Positions 1 to 7,276 of a DNA stretch of 8,151 nucleotides are shown here, one piece after another. A program made the translations under genes and the position numbers. The notes beneath the pieces are model-generated. The model made no database searches, was not told where the DNA came from, and was given only the letters and a program-made list of their open reading frames with translations. Position 1 is the stretch's first letter. Every line of letters begins with the position of its first letter. This DNA is from Oscillospiraceae bacterium (GTDB lineage: Bacteria; Bacillota; Clostridia; Oscillospirales; Ruminococcaceae), in the NCBI GenBank assembly GCA_014858325.1, contig RKCM01000229.1, positions 1 through 8,151 of the forward strand. The letters run 5' to 3'.

Positions 1-1
1 G

Positions 2-541
2 ACAGCGGCGGAGAGACTGGGCTGCGTCATCAAGCTCATTGCCTGGATGAAGCGGGAGGAGAACGGCGGCGTGGCAGCCGGTGTGGAGCCCTGCCTTGTG
101 CCCAGAGCCAACCAGCTGGCGGGCGTGGACGATGTCTTCAACGCCGTCCTCGTCAAGGGCGATATGCTGGGCGACGTGGTCTTCTACGGCAAGGGCGCGG
201 GCAAGCTGCCCACCGCCAGCGCCGTGGTGGCCGATGTAGTGGATGCGCTGAAGAACGGCGTCAAGGTCCACGACAGCCTGTTCTGGCAGCCTGCCGAGCC
301 GGTGGAGGGCTTCCTCACCGACCCGGCCCCCGCCGCATACTATGTGCGTGTAGCGGGCATTGCCCCGGCGGTGGCCGAGGCCATCTACGGCAAGGGCCAT
401 GTGGTGGAGGAGCACTTTGACGGCTGCTCGTACTTTGTGGACAGCGCCGACGAAAAGGCTCTGGCCGAAGCGGCCCGCAAGGTGGAAGCAATGGGCGGCA
501 GCGTGAAGCTCTGGCTCAAGCGCCTGCCCGAGGAAGCGTAA
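2..541 (+). CDS. hom: Homoserine dehydrogenase, C-terminal part (5' end outside window)
   Basis: Homoserine dehydrogenase reduces aspartate semialdehyde to homoserine with NAD(P)H, the branch-point step to threonine and methionine in the cytoplasm. The frame is open from base 2 and gives the last 179 residues; the NAD-binding half lies upstream of the window. Family signatures are visible: an LG.VIKLIA segment at fragment residues 6-14, VFNAVLVKGD at 45-54, and the characteristic GAGKLPTASAVVAD stretch at 65-78. The region after about residue 112 (YYVRVAGIAPAVAEAI) sits where many Hom proteins carry an ACT regulatory domain, but it is only about 65 residues long and lacks the usual D-x-PGVL loop, so the ACT domain looks degenerate or shortened. 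It is the first visible gene of a hom-thrB-lysC operon; thrB starts 21 nt after its stop. The family call is firm, while loss of threonine feedback is only inferred. Confidence 0.93.
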   Translation, partial: TAAERLGCVIKLIAWMKREENGGVAAGVEPCLVPRANQLAGVDDVFNAVLVKGDMLGDVVFYGKGAGKLPTASAVVADVVDALKNGVKVHDSLFWQPAEPVEGFLTDPAPAAYYVRVAGIAPAVAEAIYGKGHVVEEHFDGCSYFVDSADEKALAEAARKVEAMGGSVKLWLKRLPEEA

Positions 542-562
542 CTGCGCAGAAAGGCAACCGAT

Positions 563-1468
563 ATGAACATCAAAGTTTCGGTCCCGGCCACCAGCGCCAA
601 CATCGGCTCCGGCTTCGACGCGCTGGGCCTTGCCGTGAACCTGTACAACACCGTCACCTTCAGCGAGAGCGAGGTGCTGGACATCTCCTCGGCGGACGGG
701 ACCCGCATCCCCCGCACCGAATCCAATCTGGTGTACCGCTCCGCCAAGGGCCTGTTTGAAAAAGTGGGCAAGAAGATCCCGCCCCTGAAGATCGTGCAGA
801 CCAACCCCATCCCCATGGCCCGGGGTCTGGGCTCCTCCTCGGCCTGCATCATTGCGGGCCTGCTGGGCGCCAACCGAATGCTGGGCGACGTGCTGGATAC
901 GCAGGAACTGCTGACGCTGGCAACGAGCATTGAAGGCCACCCGGACAACGTGGCCCCGGCACTGCTGGGCGGGTTGACCAGCAGTGTCTTTGAGGATGGC
1001 GTGGTGTACTCCGTGAAGCGGAACGTGGACGAAGACCTTTGCTTTGCGGCCATCGTGCCGGACTACAAGCTGCTGACGGAGGCCGCCCGCGCGGCCCTGC
1101 CCAAGGAAGTGAGCCACAAGGACGCGGTGTATAACCTGTCCCGCGCGGCCCTCGTGCCCGCCGCCTTCTGCGAGGGACGGCACGACCTGCTGGGCATTGC
1201 CACCGAGGATAAGCTGCACCAGCCCTATCGGATGCCGCTGATGCCCGGTAGCAAAGAAGTGTTCGATATGGCCCGCATCTGCGGGGCAAAAGCTGTCTAT
1301 GTCTCGGGCGCAGGCAGCACCGTGATGGCGGTGGCCGAAAAGGCCGACGCCGAAAAATTTTACACCAAGCTGGAAAAAGGCCTGGAGCTTTTGGACGGCC
1401 TGGATGGATGTGAAGCATTTACACTGCTGCGCCTGCAGGCCGATAACGTCGGCGCGACCGTGGAATGA
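563..1468 (+). CDS. thrB: Homoserine kinase (GHMP family)
   Basis: Homoserine kinase transfers the ATP gamma-phosphate to homoserine, giving O-phosphohomoserine, the substrate of threonine synthase. The product is 301 residues, the normal family length. GHMP motifs appear in order: N-terminal VPATSANIGSGFDALGLAV (7-25), the phosphate-binding loop PIPMARGLGSSSA (82-94), EGHPDNVAPAL (124-134), HQPYR (219-223) and the C-terminal SGAGST glycine loop (248-253). The ATG at 563 is preceded by AGAAAGG about 8 nt upstream and the motif-1 strand begins at residue 3, so this start is well supported. It lies 21 nt after hom and 58 nt before lysC on the same strand, and I see no promoter or terminator between them, which supports one transcript. 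No thrC is in the window, so the next pathway step must be encoded elsewhere or upstream. Confidence 0.96.
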   Translation: MNIKVSVPATSANIGSGFDALGLAVNLYNTVTFSESEVLDISSADGTRIPRTESNLVYRSAKGLFEKVGKKIPPLKIVQTNPIPMARGLGSSSACIIAGLLGANRMLGDVLDTQELLTLATSIEGHPDNVAPALLGGLTSSVFEDGVVYSVKRNVDEDLCFAAIVPDYKLLTEAARAALPKEVSHKDAVYNLSRAALVPAAFCEGRHDLLGIATEDKLHQPYRMPLMPGSKEVFDMARICGAKAVYVSGAGSTVMAVAEKADAEKFYTKLEKGLELLDGLDGCEAFTLLRLQADNVGATVE

Positions 1469-1526
1469 TAGAACCCAGAGCCCCCGCTGTTGATCTTGGG
1501 GGACCAGAAGAGGAGAGTGACAAACT

Positions 1527-2726
1527 ATGGCGTTGATCGTACAGAAGTTCGGCGGTTCTTCGGTGAAGGACCGGGACCGTATCTTCAACGTGGCCCGCAT
1601 CGTGGCCAATACCCACAACGCGGGAAATGACGTGGTGGTGGTGGTGTCCGCACAGGGCGATACCACCGACGACCTGATCGCAAAAGCAGCGGAGATCAGC
1701 CATGATCCTTCCGCCCGTGAGATGGATATGCTGCTGGCAGTCGGCGAGGAGATCAGCATCTCGCTGCTGGCTATGGCGCTGAACGAGCTGGGCTGCCACG
1801 CCACCAGCCTCACCGGCTGGCAGGCAGGCTTCCGCACCGACCGTGCCTACACCAAGGCCCGCATCACCAAGCTGGAGACCGAGCGCATCTCGTCGGAGCT
1901 GGAGCGCAACCGCGTGGTGGTGGTGGCAGGCTTCCAGGGCCTGAACAAGCTGGACGATATCACCACGCTGGGCCGCGGCGGCTCCGATACCAGTGCGGTG
2001 GCCATTGCGGCCGCCCTGCACGCCGACCGCTGCCAGATCTTTACCGATGTGGAGGGCGTGTACACCGCCGACCCCCGCAAGGTGCGCAACACCCGCAAGC
2101 TGAAGGAGATCACCTTCGACGAGATGCTGGAGCTGGCCTCCCTCGGTGCACAGGTGCTCAACAACCGCAGCGTGGAGCTGGCCAAGAAGTATAATGTGGA
2201 GCTGGAAGTGCTTTCCAGCCTGAACCCCGTGCCCGGCACGGTTGTCAAGGAGGTTGTCAAAGACATGGAAGGTATGCTCATCAAGGGCGTCGCAAAGGAT
2301 ACCGACGTCGCCGTCATCACGATCCTGAATGTTCCCGACGAGCCGGGCACCAGCTTCAAGATCTTCGGCCTGCTGGCCCAGAAGAATGTCAACGTGGACA
2401 TCATCCTGCAGTCCACCGGCCGCGACGGCAAGAAGGATATCAGCTTCACCTGCTCCCAGGGCGACGCAGAGATCGCCATGAAGGCCCTGCGGGAGAGCGC
2501 CAAGTTCCACGATGTGACCTGCGACGAGACCAGCGCCAAGGTCTCCATCGTGGGTGCCGGTATGCAGAGCCACAGCGGCGTGGCCTCCAAGATGTTCGAG
2601 GCCCTATCCAACAACAACATCAACATCAAGATGATCTCCACCAGCGAGATCAAGATCTCCTGCATCATCGACCGCAAGGACGCCGACAAGGCTGTCAGCT
2701 CCATCCACGATATGCTGTTTGAGTAA
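1527..2726 (+). CDS. lysC: Aspartokinase, Bacillus LysC-type with two C-terminal ACT domains
   Basis: Aspartokinase phosphorylates L-aspartate to aspartyl phosphate, the committing step of lysine, threonine and methionine synthesis. The 399-residue product has the catalytic kinase domain first: KFGGSS (7-12), [20 protein letters not shown] (135-154) and [13 protein letters not shown] (172-184). Two ACT domains follow: [18 protein letters not shown] (263-280) and [19 protein letters not shown] (339-357), ending in [11 protein letters not shown] (371-381). Length and ACT layout match the alpha2beta2 lysine/threonine-sensitive type of Bacillus and Corynebacterium. An AGGAG lies 11 nt before the ATG at 1527. 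It is the last gene of the hom-thrB-lysC unit and is followed 15 nt later by a strong terminator. Because it shares a transcript with hom and thrB, it is probably the isoenzyme feeding threonine; the effector specificity cannot be read from sequence alone. An internal start at codon 247 is described separately. Confidence 0.97.
   Translation: MALIVQKFGGSSVKDRDRIFNVARIVANTHNAGNDVVVVVSAQGDTTDDLIAKAAEISHDPSAREMDMLLAVGEEISISLLAMALNELGCHATSLTGWQAGFRTDRAYTKARITKLETERISSELERNRVVVVAGFQGLNKLDDITTLGRGGSDTSAVAIAAALHADRCQIFTDVEGVYTADPRKVRNTRKLKEITFDEMLELASLGAQVLNNRSVELAKKYNVELEVLSSLNPVPGTVVKEVVKDMEGMLIKGVAKDTDVAVITILNVPDEPGTSFKIFGLLAQKNVNVDIILQSTGRDGKKDISFTCSQGDAEIAMKALRESAKFHDVTCDETSAKVSIVGAGMQSHSGVASKMFEALSNNNINIKMISTSEIKISCIIDRKDADKAVSSIHDMLFE
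2247..2276 (+). promoter_or_regulatory. Internal ribosome binding site and in-frame start for a putative aspartokinase beta subunit
   Basis: A perfect AAGGAGG at 2247-2253 lies 11 nt before an ATG at 2265, which is codon 247 of lysC in the same frame. A second in-frame ATG at 2274 (codon 250) has GGAAGG just upstream. Initiation here would give a 153- or 150-residue protein made only of the two ACT domains, ending at 2726. In Bacillus subtilis and Corynebacterium glutamicum lysC, the regulatory beta subunit (about 160-170 residues) is made from an internal start at essentially this point. Translation from this site is inferred from position and Shine-Dalgarno match, not shown. Confidence 0.6.
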
Positions 2727-2741
2727 TTCTGAGGCAAACGG

Positions 2742-2772
2742 GCTCCTCTGCAATTGGGCAGGGGAGCTTTTT
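2742..2772 (+). terminator. Intrinsic terminator of the hom-thrB-lysC operon
   Basis: The 10-bp arms GCTCCTCTGC (2742-2751) and GCAGGGGAGC (2758-2767) pair with one G-U wobble around a 6-nt AATTGG loop. They are followed directly by TTTTT (2768-2772). It lies 15 nt after the lysC stop and ahead of the next promoter, so it separates the two transcription units. Confidence 0.93.
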
Positions 2773-2804
2773 GCGTCTTCATCATTCTTTTACGATGCCA
2801 GACG

Positions 2805-2833
2805 TTTACAGCAAAACAAAAGGGGTGTATAAT
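2805..2833 (+). promoter_or_regulatory. Sigma-A promoter of the M15-M16-M16-lgt operon
   Basis: A -35 box TTTACA (2805-2810, 5 of 6 matches to TTGACA) is separated by exactly 17 nt from a perfect -10 box TATAAT (2828-2833). The surrounding DNA is conspicuously AT-rich for this window. Transcription should start near 2840, leaving a leader of about 34 nt before the ATG at 2874. This placement excludes any upstream start for the first gene. Confidence 0.9.
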
Positions 2834-2873
2834 AAAAATATTGTATTTTGCTGTGAGAAGGGAAAAGGAACGA

Positions 2874-3593
2874 ATGGAACACGAACACTCTCCCCAGCGG
2901 CGGCCGGTACCCCCCAGCCGCCGGCGGCGCTGCATCCGGCGGCGGCTGCGCCTTGCACGAAATTGGCTGCTTTTTCTCTCGGCCTGTGCGGGGGCCATGG
3001 CCCTGATGACCACGGGCATCCTCTGGCTGCTGCCCCGGGCCCACGCCCTCATTGCGGGGCCGGAGGTTTTTGAGGCCAGCCAGTACGACGGCAGCGCGTA
3101 CACCCTCGATCTGGCGGATGCACGGCTGACACTGGTGAACGCAAACCTCCCGCTGGCGGACACCACCGCCCCCAGCCTCGCCGTGGCTGATGACGCCACC
3201 GGGGTGCAGCTGGATGCGGAAGCGGCCCAGAACTACCGCACCATGGCCGCCGCTGCCCAGCAGCAGGGGGTGACGCTGACGCTGGAGGCAGGCTATCAGG
3301 ACACTGCCGACGAGTATGCCACGGGCTACGGGGCCGACATCCTGTCCGCCGACAGCACCGAGAAGACCGCCGCCTTTGCCAAAAGCCGCGCCTACCAGTG
3401 GCTGACCGCCTATGCGGCCGAGTACGGCTTTGTGGAGCGTTGGCCGGAAGACCGGCAGGCGGCCACGGGGATGGCCTACGCCCCCTGGCACTGGCGCTAT
3501 GTGGGAAAGGAAAACGCCCTTGCCCTGCGGGCCAGCGGCCTTTCGCTGGAAGAGTTTCTGGCGCTGGGCCAGCTGAGCGGGACAAACGATTAA
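2874..3593 (+). CDS. Membrane-anchored M15/VanY-like protein with degenerate active site
   Basis: The product (239 residues) resembles the M15B D,D-carboxypeptidase fold (VanY/DacB-like), whose members trim D-Ala from peptidoglycan stems outside the membrane. The N-terminus is very arginine-rich (RRRRCIRRRLR, 16-26) and precedes one hydrophobic segment at about 31-53, implying an N-in anchor with the domain outside. The C-terminal half carries WLTAYAAEYGFVERWPED (176-193), then TGMAYAPWHWRYVG (198-211) and GLSLEEFL (222-229), a recognisable VanY ending. However, the SxHxxGxAxD motif reads DEYATGYGAD (146-155), so the zinc His is Tyr148. The ExxH motif reads APWH, so the catalytic Glu is Ala203; Asp155 and His206 remain. 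The loop between GYQ (140-142) and this motif also looks shorter than usual. It is therefore probably not an active peptidase and may bind or scaffold. The start is fixed by AAAAGGAA about 4 nt upstream and by the promoter. It leads the operon; the next gene begins 24 nt later. Confidence 0.82.
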   Translation: MEHEHSPQRRPVPPSRRRRCIRRRLRLARNWLLFLSACAGAMALMTTGILWLLPRAHALIAGPEVFEASQYDGSAYTLDLADARLTLVNANLPLADTTAPSLAVADDATGVQLDAEAAQNYRTMAAAAQQQGVTLTLEAGYQDTADEYATGYGADILSADSTEKTAAFAKSRAYQWLTAYAAEYGFVERWPEDRQAATGMAYAPWHWRYVGKENALALRASGLSLEEFLALGQLSGTND

Positions 3594-3617
3594 CAGATAA
3601 AAGAGGAATACGCTATT

Positions 3618-4901
3618 TTGAAACGAATGCAGATCGCGCCCGGGGTGCACCTTTCCTGTGACCCGGCGCAGAAATTCAACCGCTGCCGCATCAGCATCCA
3701 CTTTGCGTTCCCGGCCCAGCGGACGACCGCGACGGCCCACGCCCTGCTGCCGCTGGTGATGGAGCGGGGCTATGCCGACTGCCCGGATATGACCCAGCTG
3801 ACCAAAAAGCTGGCCAAGCTCTACGGGGCAGACCTGACCGTGGACGCCCGCCCCATGGGCGCAAACCACAATCTCTGTGTCAGCATCACGGGCATTAAGG
3901 ATCCATTTGCGCTGGAGGGGGAGCCGCTGACCGAGGAGTACGCCAAGCTGGCCCTCGGCACGGCCTTCCACCCTTATTTTGTGGACGGCGGCTTCGACCC
4001 CGAGGCGGTCGCCATCGAAAAGCAGATGCTGAAAAAGGCACTGGAAGATGAAGTAAACGAAAAGCGGCTCTACTGCCAGCGGCAGGCCAACCGGGAGTTC
4101 TTTGGCGACAGCCCGGCGGGCGTGCGGCAGGAGGGCTATCTGGAAGAGGTGGACGGCCTGACCGCAGAGGCTCTGACTGCCGCCTACCGGGAAATGCTGC
4201 GCACCGCCCACATCGAGCTCATCGTGCTGGGGTGCGACGACGCCGAGACCGAGCGGGTGAAAAACGCCCTGCTGGCGGAGCTGGAAGCGTTCCGGCGGGC
4301 TCCGCTGCCGCTGGCGGAAAACCTTGCCATGCCCCGGCGGGAGGCGCTGCATAAGACCGAGAATTTTGACACCACCCAGGCCAAGCTCTGCATGCTGTTC
4401 ACGCTGGGCGAGCCCATGCGGCCCGACCAGCTGGCAGCGGTGCGGCTGGCCATGGCGCTGTACGGCGGCAGCGTAACCAGCCGCCTGTTTTTGAATGTCC
4501 GGGAGCGGGACCACCTGTGTTACTACTGCTCCTCCTCCTTCCAGAGCTTCACGGGGAGCATGGCCGTCAACAGCGGCGTGGAGCACGCCGATGCGGCCCG
4601 GGCGGAAGCGGCTGTCTTAAAGGAGCTGGCCGACCTGTGCGACGGGCCCATCACCGATGAGGAACTGGAGGACTGCCGCCGCTCGCTGCTCAGCGGGATG
4701 ACCGGCCTGGAAGATACCCTCGGCGGCATTGAGACCTGGTACTACATGGAGGTGCTGCGGGGCGGGCCCATCCAGACGCCCGACAACGCCCGCGCGGCCC
4801 TTTGCGCGGTGACGAAGGACGATGTCCGGGCCATTCTGCGGGCGCTGACTCTGTCCGTCAGCTACTGCCTGACCCGAGAGGAGGAAAACACCCATGGCTG
4901 A
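3618..4901 (+). CDS. M16 family peptidase-like protein, YfmF-type (zinc motif absent)
   Basis: The product (427 residues) has the two-lobe M16B layout and resembles Bacillus YfmF. Where active M16 enzymes carry HxxEH, this protein has TAHALLPLVMERG (39-51), followed by the family-like LTKKLAKLYGADL (61-73), so it has no recognisable zinc site. The C-terminal lobe keeps the R/Y substrate-binding motif, SRLFLNVRERDHLCYY (288-303, Arg295 with Tyr302/303), in a context very like YfmF. I therefore infer it is the non-catalytic partner of the next gene's product. No signal peptide or membrane segment is visible, so a cytoplasmic place is likely. I chose the TTG at 3618 because AAGAGGA (3601-3607) lies 10 nt before it; the in-frame ATG at 3627 is about 19 nt away, too far. 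Its 3' end overlaps the next gene by 8 bp, implying translational coupling. Confidence 0.9.
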   Translation: MKRMQIAPGVHLSCDPAQKFNRCRISIHFAFPAQRTTATAHALLPLVMERGYADCPDMTQLTKKLAKLYGADLTVDARPMGANHNLCVSITGIKDPFALEGEPLTEEYAKLALGTAFHPYFVDGGFDPEAVAIEKQMLKKALEDEVNEKRLYCQRQANREFFGDSPAGVRQEGYLEEVDGLTAEALTAAYREMLRTAHIELIVLGCDDAETERVKNALLAELEAFRRAPLPLAENLAMPRREALHKTENFDTTQAKLCMLFTLGEPMRPDQLAAVRLAMALYGGSVTSRLFLNVRERDHLCYYCSSSFQSFTGSMAVNSGVEHADAARAEAAVLKELADLCDGPITDEELEDCRRSLLSGMTGLEDTLGGIETWYYMEVLRGGPIQTPDNARAALCAVTKDDVRAILRALTLSVSYCLTREEENTHG

Positions 4902-6207
4902 GAAAACGATCCTGGAGCAGACCGCCGCCGATCAGTGGAAGGTGCTGCCCTCGGGCCTGACGGTGATCGTCCGGCCCATGCCGGGCTACTCCGGCACCCA
5001 TGTGATCTATGCCACCCGCTTTGGCTCCATCGACCGGGACTTCCGGCTGGACGACCGGGAGGTGCATCTCCCGGCGGGCGTGGCCCACTTTTTGGAGCAC
5101 AAGATGTTTGAGGACCAGGACGGGGACGCCTTTGCCAAGTTTGCCAAGACCGGGGCCAACGCCAACGCGTTCACTGCCTTTGACCGCACCTGCTACCTCT
5201 TTACGGCCACCGAGCAGCTGGACGAGAGCCTTGATGTGCTGCTGAGCATGGTGGGCCGCCCCTACTTCACCCAGCAGACCATCGATAAGGAGCAGGGCAT
5301 CATCGGGCAGGAGATCAAAATGTACGACGACAGCGCGGACTGGCGGCTCATCACCGGCCTGTGCGAGTGCCTTTACCACAGCCACCCCATCCGCAGCGAC
5401 ATCGCGGGCACCTGCGAGAGCATCGCAGCCATCACCCCGGAGATGCTCTACGACTGCTGCAAGGCCTTTTACGCCCCCAACAACATGGTGCTGGCGGCGG
5501 CGGGCAATACCAGTATGGAGCAGATCCTGGCAGCCTGTGCGCGCCACGGCCTGATGGAACCCCACCCCGCCGAGCGGGTGCAGCGCCTGTGGCAGGACGA
5601 GCCCATGACGCTGGCGGCCAGGACCAAGACCATCCGGATGCCGGTGGCAAAGCCCTGCTTCGGCCTCGGCTTCAAGGAGACGCCGCTGCCTTCTGGCGAC
5701 CTGCGCAGCGAGATGCTGTACGATCTGATCCTCTGCTGCATCTGCGGCGGGATGTCGCCGCTGTACCGCCGCCTTTACGACGACGGCCTCACCAACCCCG
5801 GCTTTGGGGGAGAGGTGCTGCGGGTGGACGGCTGCTGCTGCATCCTCTTTACAGGGGAGAGCGACCAGCCCGACACCGTGAAGCAGCTGCTGCTGGACGA
5901 GATCGCCCGGGTACGGGCCGAGGGTGTGGACCGGGAGATCTTCACCCTCTGCAAGAACGAAAAATACGGCCAGCTGATCGAAAACCTCGAAAACGTGGAG
6001 GACTCGGCCAGCCAGATGGCAGATTTTGCACTGGCAGGCCAGACCGTTGCCCAGCAGATCTCCATGCTGGCGGGCCTGACGGCAGAGGACGCCGACGCGG
6101 CGCTGCAGCACATCCTGTGCGAAGACCGCATGGCTGCAATGTACATCCAGCCGGACGGCAGCGCTGTGCCGGACGAGGACGAAGACGGGGAAGAGGAAGG
6201 AGCATGA
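4894..6207 (+). CDS. M16 family zinc metallopeptidase, YfmH-type (active subunit)
   Basis: The product (437 residues) belongs to the M16 insulinase-like group, which degrades or trims short unfolded peptides, and resembles Bacillus YfmH. The inverted zinc motif HFLEH is at 65-69 and the third ligand is most likely Glu140 in EQGIIGQEIKMYDD (133-146), the normal spacing. GANANAFTAFDRTCY (87-101) is also typical. In the C-terminal lobe the usual R/Y motif is replaced by MSPLYRRLYDDGL (287-299), so substrate binding there probably relies on the preceding gene's product. There is no signal peptide, about 16 cysteines (including CCIC at 281-284 and CCC at 314-316) and a very acidic end (427-437), all fitting the cytoplasm of an anaerobe. 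AGAGGAGG (4877-4884) lies 9 nt before the ATG. It overlaps its neighbours by 8 bp upstream and 4 bp (ATGA) downstream. Confidence 0.93.
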   Translation: MAEKTILEQTAADQWKVLPSGLTVIVRPMPGYSGTHVIYATRFGSIDRDFRLDDREVHLPAGVAHFLEHKMFEDQDGDAFAKFAKTGANANAFTAFDRTCYLFTATEQLDESLDVLLSMVGRPYFTQQTIDKEQGIIGQEIKMYDDSADWRLITGLCECLYHSHPIRSDIAGTCESIAAITPEMLYDCCKAFYAPNNMVLAAAGNTSMEQILAACARHGLMEPHPAERVQRLWQDEPMTLAARTKTIRMPVAKPCFGLGFKETPLPSGDLRSEMLYDLILCCICGGMSPLYRRLYDDGLTNPGFGGEVLRVDGCCCILFTGESDQPDTVKQLLLDEIARVRAEGVDREIFTLCKNEKYGQLIENLENVEDSASQMADFALAGQTVAQQISMLAGLTAEDADAALQHILCEDRMAAMYIQPDGSAVPDEDEDGEEEGA

Positions 6208-7262
6208 CAAAATTGATGAATCTGGTACAGTTCCCCGGGCTGGGGCTGGAGTTTACCCTCAGCCGGGTGGCCTTTTCCATTGGCAGCATCCACATCTACT
6301 GGTACGGCGTCTGCATCGCAGTGGGCCTGTGCCTGGCGCTGATGATGGCGTTCCGCCGCTGCACGGAGTTTGGTGTAGACCCGGACGCCATGGTGGACGT
6401 GATCCTCATCGGCGTGGTGCTGGGCATTGTCAGCGCCCGGGCCTACTATGTGGCCATGGCCCCCTTTGAATACGAGAGCATCTGGGAGATGCTGGCCATC
6501 CGGGATGGCGGCCTTGCCATCTACGGCGGCATCATCGGCGGCTTTCTGTTCGGCGGGCTGGCCTGCAAATGGCGGGGCGTGCCCGTGCTGCCCATGTTCG
6601 ACCTGACGGCCATGGGCTTCCTCATCGGACAGGGCTGCGGCCGCTGGGGCAACTTCTTCAATCAGGAAGCCTTTGGCTGCAACACCACCCTGCCTTGGGG
6701 TATGTACAGCGAGGCCACCCGCGATTACCTTATGGGCAGCACTGTCACGGTGCCCAAGGGGATGACCATCGACCCCAACCTGCCCGTCCATCCCACCTTC
6801 CTGTATGAGAGCATCTGGTGTCTGGTGGGGGCGGCGCTGCTGCTGGGCTACATCAAAAAGCGGAAGTTCAACGGTGACATCACCCTGCGCTACCTCATCT
6901 GGTACGGCGCGGGCCGCGTCTGGATCGAGGGGCTGCGCACCGACAGCCTGATGCTGGTGCCCTCGCTGGGGCTCCGGGCCTCCCAGCTGCTGGCAGGTCT
7001 TGCCGTGGTGGTAGGCCTTGGGCTGGAAGTCTATTTCACCCGGAAATACAAGGGCAAGCCCCTGATGGTGCCTCTGGCGCTGACGGCCGAGAACCGCACC
7101 AAGAGAAAAAAGCTGGACGGCCCCATTGCCTTTTTCGGCGCGGACAGCCAGCTGCCCGCTTCCGCCTCCCGCGCAGAGTTTTTGGAAAAGACCGCTGCGT
7201 GGAATAAAGAAGTAGGGGAGATCCTCGATGAGAATCTGGCCAAACAGCAAAAGAACGGGTAA
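6204..7262 (+). CDS. lgt: Prolipoprotein diacylglyceryl transferase, with long C-terminal tail
   Basis: Lgt moves the diacylglyceryl group of phosphatidylglycerol onto the lipobox cysteine of prolipoproteins, the first step of lipoprotein maturation in the membrane. Signatures include IYWYGVCIAVGL (31-42), RDGGLAIYGGIIGG (100-113), the Lgt signature GQGCGRWGNFFNQE (142-155), VHPTFLYESIW (195-205) and WYGAGRVWIEGLRTDSL (233-249). Several hydrophobic segments fit the seven-span fold. The E. coli HGGL histidine is Tyr107 here. The length of 352 residues exceeds the usual 260-290: after the last membrane span (about 262-277) a charged tail of about 70 residues runs to the end (KPLMVP at 285-290, TKRKKLDG at 299-306), likely cytoplasmic and of unknown role. 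The ATG at 6204 overlaps the upstream stop as ATGA, with GGAAGGAG just before it, which strongly supports this start. It is the last gene before the terminator. Confidence 0.96.
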   Translation: MTKLMNLVQFPGLGLEFTLSRVAFSIGSIHIYWYGVCIAVGLCLALMMAFRRCTEFGVDPDAMVDVILIGVVLGIVSARAYYVAMAPFEYESIWEMLAIRDGGLAIYGGIIGGFLFGGLACKWRGVPVLPMFDLTAMGFLIGQGCGRWGNFFNQEAFGCNTTLPWGMYSEATRDYLMGSTVTVPKGMTIDPNLPVHPTFLYESIWCLVGAALLLGYIKKRKFNGDITLRYLIWYGAGRVWIEGLRTDSLMLVPSLGLRASQLLAGLAVVVGLGLEVYFTRKYKGKPLMVPLALTAENRTKRKKLDGPIAFFGADSQLPASASRAEFLEKTAAWNKEVGEILDENLAKQQKNG

Positions 7263-7276
7263 ACAACGATTTTGAG

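Noticed and set aside
1481..1502. CCCCC/GGGGG inverted repeat between thrB and lysC as a terminator or attenuator.
   Set aside because: It has only a 5-bp stem with a 12-nt loop and no T run. The genes on both sides look co-transcribed.
1629..1649. GTG-rich short repeats in lysC (also near 1914-1926).
   Set aside because: They encode valine runs in beta strands of the kinase domain (residues 36-40 and 130-133) and are explained by codon use.
2754..2873. Upstream extension of the M15-like gene (open frame from 2754).
   Set aside because: It would run through the lysC terminator, and the TATAAT at 2828-2833 places the transcript start after it. The ATG at 2874 has a Shine-Dalgarno and starts a sensible anchor sequence.
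2790..4586. Long open frame on the - strand (598 codons), with similar ones at 4858-6210 and 5775-7640.
   Set aside because: These lie opposite well-supported genes and arise from GC-rich codon bias. Their translations are His/Gln/Gly-rich with no recognisable family motifs.
5361..6203. Open frame upstream of and in frame with lgt, overlapping the second M16 gene.
   Set aside because: The translation is low-complexity and Arg/Pro/Gly-rich; it is an out-of-frame reading of the M16 gene. The ATGA overlap at 6204 with a Shine-Dalgarno is the real lgt start.
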